A stretch of 64,000 bases of DNA from Flavobacterium fluviale (GTDB lineage Bacteria > Bacteroidota > Bacteroidia > Flavobacteriales > Flavobacteriaceae), in assembly GCF_003312915.1 (NCBI RefSeq), contig NZ_CP030261.1, positions 1,054,001 through 1,118,000 on the forward strand. The letters are read 5' to 3'. The notes under the pieces are model-generated. The model worked only from the letters and a program-made list of their open reading frames with translations, was not told the origin of the DNA and did no database searches. The translations under genes and the position numbers were made by a program. Shown one piece after another: positions 61,698-64,000 of this stretch (positions are counted from its first letter, which is position 1; each line of letters starts with the position of its first letter).

Positions 61698-62462
61698 TTA
61701 GTTGTTTAATTTAATAAAACCTCCGTCAATTGGGTAATCTGAACCTGTTATAAAAGACGATTCGTCGCTGCATAAGAACAAAGCAAGTGTTGCGATTTCT
61801 TCAGGTTTTCCCATTCTTCCGATTGGTTGTGACTGAGATAATTTTTCGAAGATTTCTTCTTCTTTTCCAGGATAATTTTTAGCAATAAATCCGTCTACGA
61901 AAGGCGTATGAACTCGCGCAGGAGAAATAGAATTACATCTGATTTTATCATTTAAATAATCTTTTGCAACCGATAAAGTCATGGCCATAACCGCTCCTTT
62001 TGCAGTAGAATAAGCAAAACGATCCGGAATTCCAACCCAGCATGCAATAGAAGCTAAGTTTAAAATTACACCTCCGCCAGAACTTCTAAGTGCAGGAATC
62101 GATGCATGAAGACAGTTGTAAACACCTTTTACGTTTACATTCATGATACGGTCAAAATCAGATTCTGGAGTCGTGTCTACTTTTCCAACGTGAGCAATTC
62201 CGGCGTTGTTTACTAGAATATGAATATTTCCGATTTTCTCGAAAGTCGTTTTAACTTGTTCGTGGTTCGAAACGTCGCAGGCATGCGCGAAAACATTTCC
62301 GCCGTTTGATTTTATTTCTTCAACCGTTTCTTTTGCACTTTCTTCACTCAATTCTAAAATGTGAATTTCAGCTCCTTGTTTAGCAAATAAAACCGAAATC
62401 GCTCTTCCAATTCCGCTTCCGCCGCCCGTGATAATTGCTTTTTTATTTTGTAATGAAAACAT
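61698..62462 (-). CDS. SDR family oxidoreductase, probable 2-keto-3-deoxy-L-fuconate dehydrogenase
   Basis: A protein of 254 residues from ATG 62462 (MFSLQNKKAIITGG); the frame is open to 62537, but the extension overlaps the dehydratase gene and is not family sequence. TGGGSGIGRAI is the NAD(P) site, NNAGIAHVG lies near 85 and the catalytic YSTAKGAVMAM near 150. It would oxidise the 4-hydroxyl of 2-keto-3-deoxyfuconate. Substrate is inferred from context. Confidence 0.8.
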   Translation of the reverse strand: MFSLQNKKAIITGGGSGIGRAISVLFAKQGAEIHILELSEESAKETVEEIKSNGGNVFAHACDVSNHEQVKTTFEKIGNIHILVNNAGIAHVGKVDTTPESDFDRIMNVNVKGVYNCLHASIPALRSSGGGVILNLASIACWVGIPDRFAYSTAKGAVMAMTLSVAKDYLNDKIRCNSISPARVHTPFVDGFIAKNYPGKEEEIFEKLSQSQPIGRMGKPEEIATLALFLCSDESSFITGSDYPIDGGFIKLNN

Positions 62463-62499
62463 TTGATATAAATTTTTATGAGTTGTTTTTAATAGTCTT

Positions 62500-64000
62500 T
62501 TACAAAGATACGCCGCGTTTCCACGGAATAAAATCATCTTGGTTTAATTGAACTGCTTTCGGAATAATTTCTCCGCTTGCCGCTTTGATGCAATATTCTA
62601 AAATCTCTTCGCCCATTTCTTCAATAGATTTTTCACCACTGATGATTGGCCCGCAGTCAATATCAATAATATCTTTCATTCTTGTTGCCAGAACAGAGTT
62701 TGTTGCGACTTTAATTACCGGACAAACTGGATTTCCTGTTGGAGTTCCCAATCCTGTAGTAAATAAAATTAAAGTTGCTCCAGAAGCCGCTTTTCCAGTT
62801 GTTGCTTCCACATCATTTCCTGGTGTACAAACCAAACTAAGACCTGGTTTTGTAACCAATTCGGTATAATCTAAAACATCAACAACAGGAGAAGTGCCGC
62901 CTTTTTTGGCCGCTCCAGCACTTTTGATAGCATCTGTAATTAAACCATCTTTGATGTTTCCTGGTGACGGATTCATATGAAATCCAGAACCAACTTTATG
63001 TGCCAGTTCATCATAAGATTCCATTAAATCTATGAATTTTTTGGCTTTATCTTCAGTAATACATCTGTCAATTAAATTCTGTTCGGCGCCGCATAATTCT
63101 GGGAATTCGGCCAAAAGAATTTTTCCGCCTAAAGCTACCACTAAATCAGAAGTATAACCCACAGCAGGATTTGCAGAAACACCGCTGAAACCATCGCTTC
63201 CGCCGCATTTTACACCAATGCATAAATCGCTCAAAGGCGCATCAGTTCTTTCGTATTTATTGATTTCGATTAAACCTTCAAATGTTTTTTTGATGGCATT
63301 AGTAATCAAAACTTCTTCGCTTTCTGTCTGCTGCTGTTCAAAAATAAACATCGGTTTGTCAAATTCTGGGTTTTGTCTTTTTACATCATTTACAAAATCC
63401 TGAACTTGTAAATGCTGGCATCCTAAACTCAAAAGTGTGATTCCGCCAACGTTTGGATGATTGGCATAAGAAGCCAATAAAGCGCTCAAAGTTGAAGCAT
63501 CCTGACGAGTTCCACCGCAGCCGCCTTGGTGATTTAAGAATTTAATTCCGTCTACGTTTTCAAAAACACGTTTGTTTTTCGGAGTCGGATTTAATTCAAT
63601 ATTAATATCATTAATGTCATTTCCGTTCAAATAACCTTCCAGTAATTCGTGCGTAAATTGATTGTATTTGTCGGTTACAGCATACCCCAATTGCTTGTGT
63701 AATGCTTCTTTGATGACGTCAAGATTTCTGTTTTCACAAAAAACTGTCGGAACAAAAAGCCAGTAATTGGCCGTTCCAACACGTCCGTCTTTTCTTTTAT
63801 AACCTTTAAAAGTTCTGTTTTCAAATTTAGAAACATCAGGCGCATTCCATTCGTAAGAAGCATTTCTGTAAGCGTAAGGATCTGCGGCATGTTTTAAGTT
63901 TTCGGTCGTCATTAAACTTCCTTTTGCCACATCACATTGTACTTTTCCCACCAAAACACCGTACATATTTACTTCTTCTCCCTGCTTCATGTCCTGCATG
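62500..64000 (-). CDS. UxaA-family dehydratase (altronate/L-fuconate type), 5' end outside window
   Basis: At least 499 codons; the frame is open at the right edge. The visible N-terminus (QDMKQGEEVNMYGVLVG) is the second half of the SAF domain that starts UxaA, so about 20-40 residues are missing. KRKDGRVGTANYWLFVPTVFCENRN, HQGGCGGTRQD, KCGGSDGFSGVSANPA and the closing GEIIPKAV are family marks. UxaA dehydrates altronate; in this operon L-fuconate or a similar deoxyaldonate is the likelier substrate. Confidence 0.8.
   Translation of the reverse strand, partial: MQDMKQGEEVNMYGVLVGKVQCDVAKGSLMTTENLKHAADPYAYRNASYEWNAPDVSKFENRTFKGYKRKDGRVGTANYWLFVPTVFCENRNLDVIKEALHKQLGYAVTDKYNQFTHELLEGYLNGNDINDINIELNPTPKNKRVFENVDGIKFLNHQGGCGGTRQDASTLSALLASYANHPNVGGITLLSLGCQHLQVQDFVNDVKRQNPEFDKPMFIFEQQQTESEEVLITNAIKKTFEGLIEINKYERTDAPLSDLCIGVKCGGSDGFSGVSANPAVGYTSDLVVALGGKILLAEFPELCGAEQNLIDRCITEDKAKKFIDLMESYDELAHKVGSGFHMNPSPGNIKDGLITDAIKSAGAAKKGGTSPVVDVLDYTELVTKPGLSLVCTPGNDVEATTGKAASGATLILFTTGLGTPTGNPVCPVIKVATNSVLATRMKDIIDIDCGPIISGEKSIEEMGEEILEYCIKAASGEIIPKAVQLNQDDFIPWKRGVSL

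Noticed and set aside
62463..62537. N-terminal extension of the SDR gene to 62537
   Set aside because: It overlaps the dehydratase 3' end and precedes the normal SDR start MFSLQNKKAIITGG.
1..64000. tRNA or rRNA genes
   Set aside because: No stretch with cloverleaf arms, CCA-type ends or rRNA signature sequences was seen on either strand.

Overview
The window is AT-rich DNA from a Flavobacterium-type member of the Bacteroidota, close to but apparently not identical with F. johnsoniae. Evidence: an SprE/PorW-like gliding and type IX secretion lipoprotein, a split ATP synthase operon without atpD/atpC, promoters of the form TTG-N17-TAnnTTTG, almost no Shine-Dalgarno sites, and a flexirubin-type pigment cluster whose ammonia-lyase is nearly the same as the F. 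johnsoniae tyrosine ammonia-lyase as I remember it. No database was available, so family names come from motif recognition.

Layout. 1-649 (-): 5' part of a ferredoxin-NADP-reductase-like oxidoreductase. 0.8-3.1 kb (+): two-gene ABC exporter. 3.1-12.0 kb (+): sprE-like lipoprotein, bactofilin, two AtpI/AtpZ-type membrane proteins and atpB-E-F-H-A-G, closed by a clear terminator. 12.0-12.6 kb: non-coding locus with a large inverted repeat and three tandem, dyad-containing repeat units. 12.6-19.6 kb (+): GNAT acetyltransferase, polysaccharide flippase, dut, sugar nucleotidyltransferase, TPR protein, DUF4292-like lipoprotein and a catalytically degenerate EnvC/M23 protein. 19.8-23.9 kb (+): rbfA, LolC/E-like permease, MATE pump and a small two-gene module of unknown function. 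23.9-24.9 kb (-): dusB.

25.1-57.6 kb is an almost continuous minus-strand biosynthetic cluster, with one divergent flavoprotein gene at 57.7-58.9 kb. It holds what a flexirubin pathway needs (an aryl polyene acid esterified to a dialkylresorcinol): tyrosine ammonia-lyase for 4-coumarate, an AMP-forming ligase, two acyl carrier proteins, three intact ketosynthases plus a chain-length-factor-like and a half-length degenerate ketosynthase, a ketoreductase, three hotdog dehydratase-like proteins and a thioesterase. DarA and DarB make the dialkylresorcinol half. An MMPL exporter fused to an acyltransferase, a LolA-like carrier, an ABC-2 exporter, barrel proteins and lipoproteins suit assembly and outer-membrane placement of the pigment. 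Two candidate acyl-transfer enzymes (a C45-type Ntn hydrolase and a BtrH_N protein) might form the ester bond.

59.2-60.3 kb: a secreted protein of unknown function flanked by two ~360-bp direct repeats. One contains the 3' end of the flavoprotein gene and the other a decayed copy of it. 60.3-64.0 kb (-): mutarotase, FAH-family hydrolase, SDR dehydrogenase and a UxaA-type dehydratase, consistent with oxidative L-fucose (or similar deoxysugar) breakdown; the last gene runs off the window.

Many intergenic gaps in the pigment cluster are filled with short inverted repeats (CACAGATT, CTAAAATC, CAAGGTTTT, CCCGATAGCTATCGGG families).
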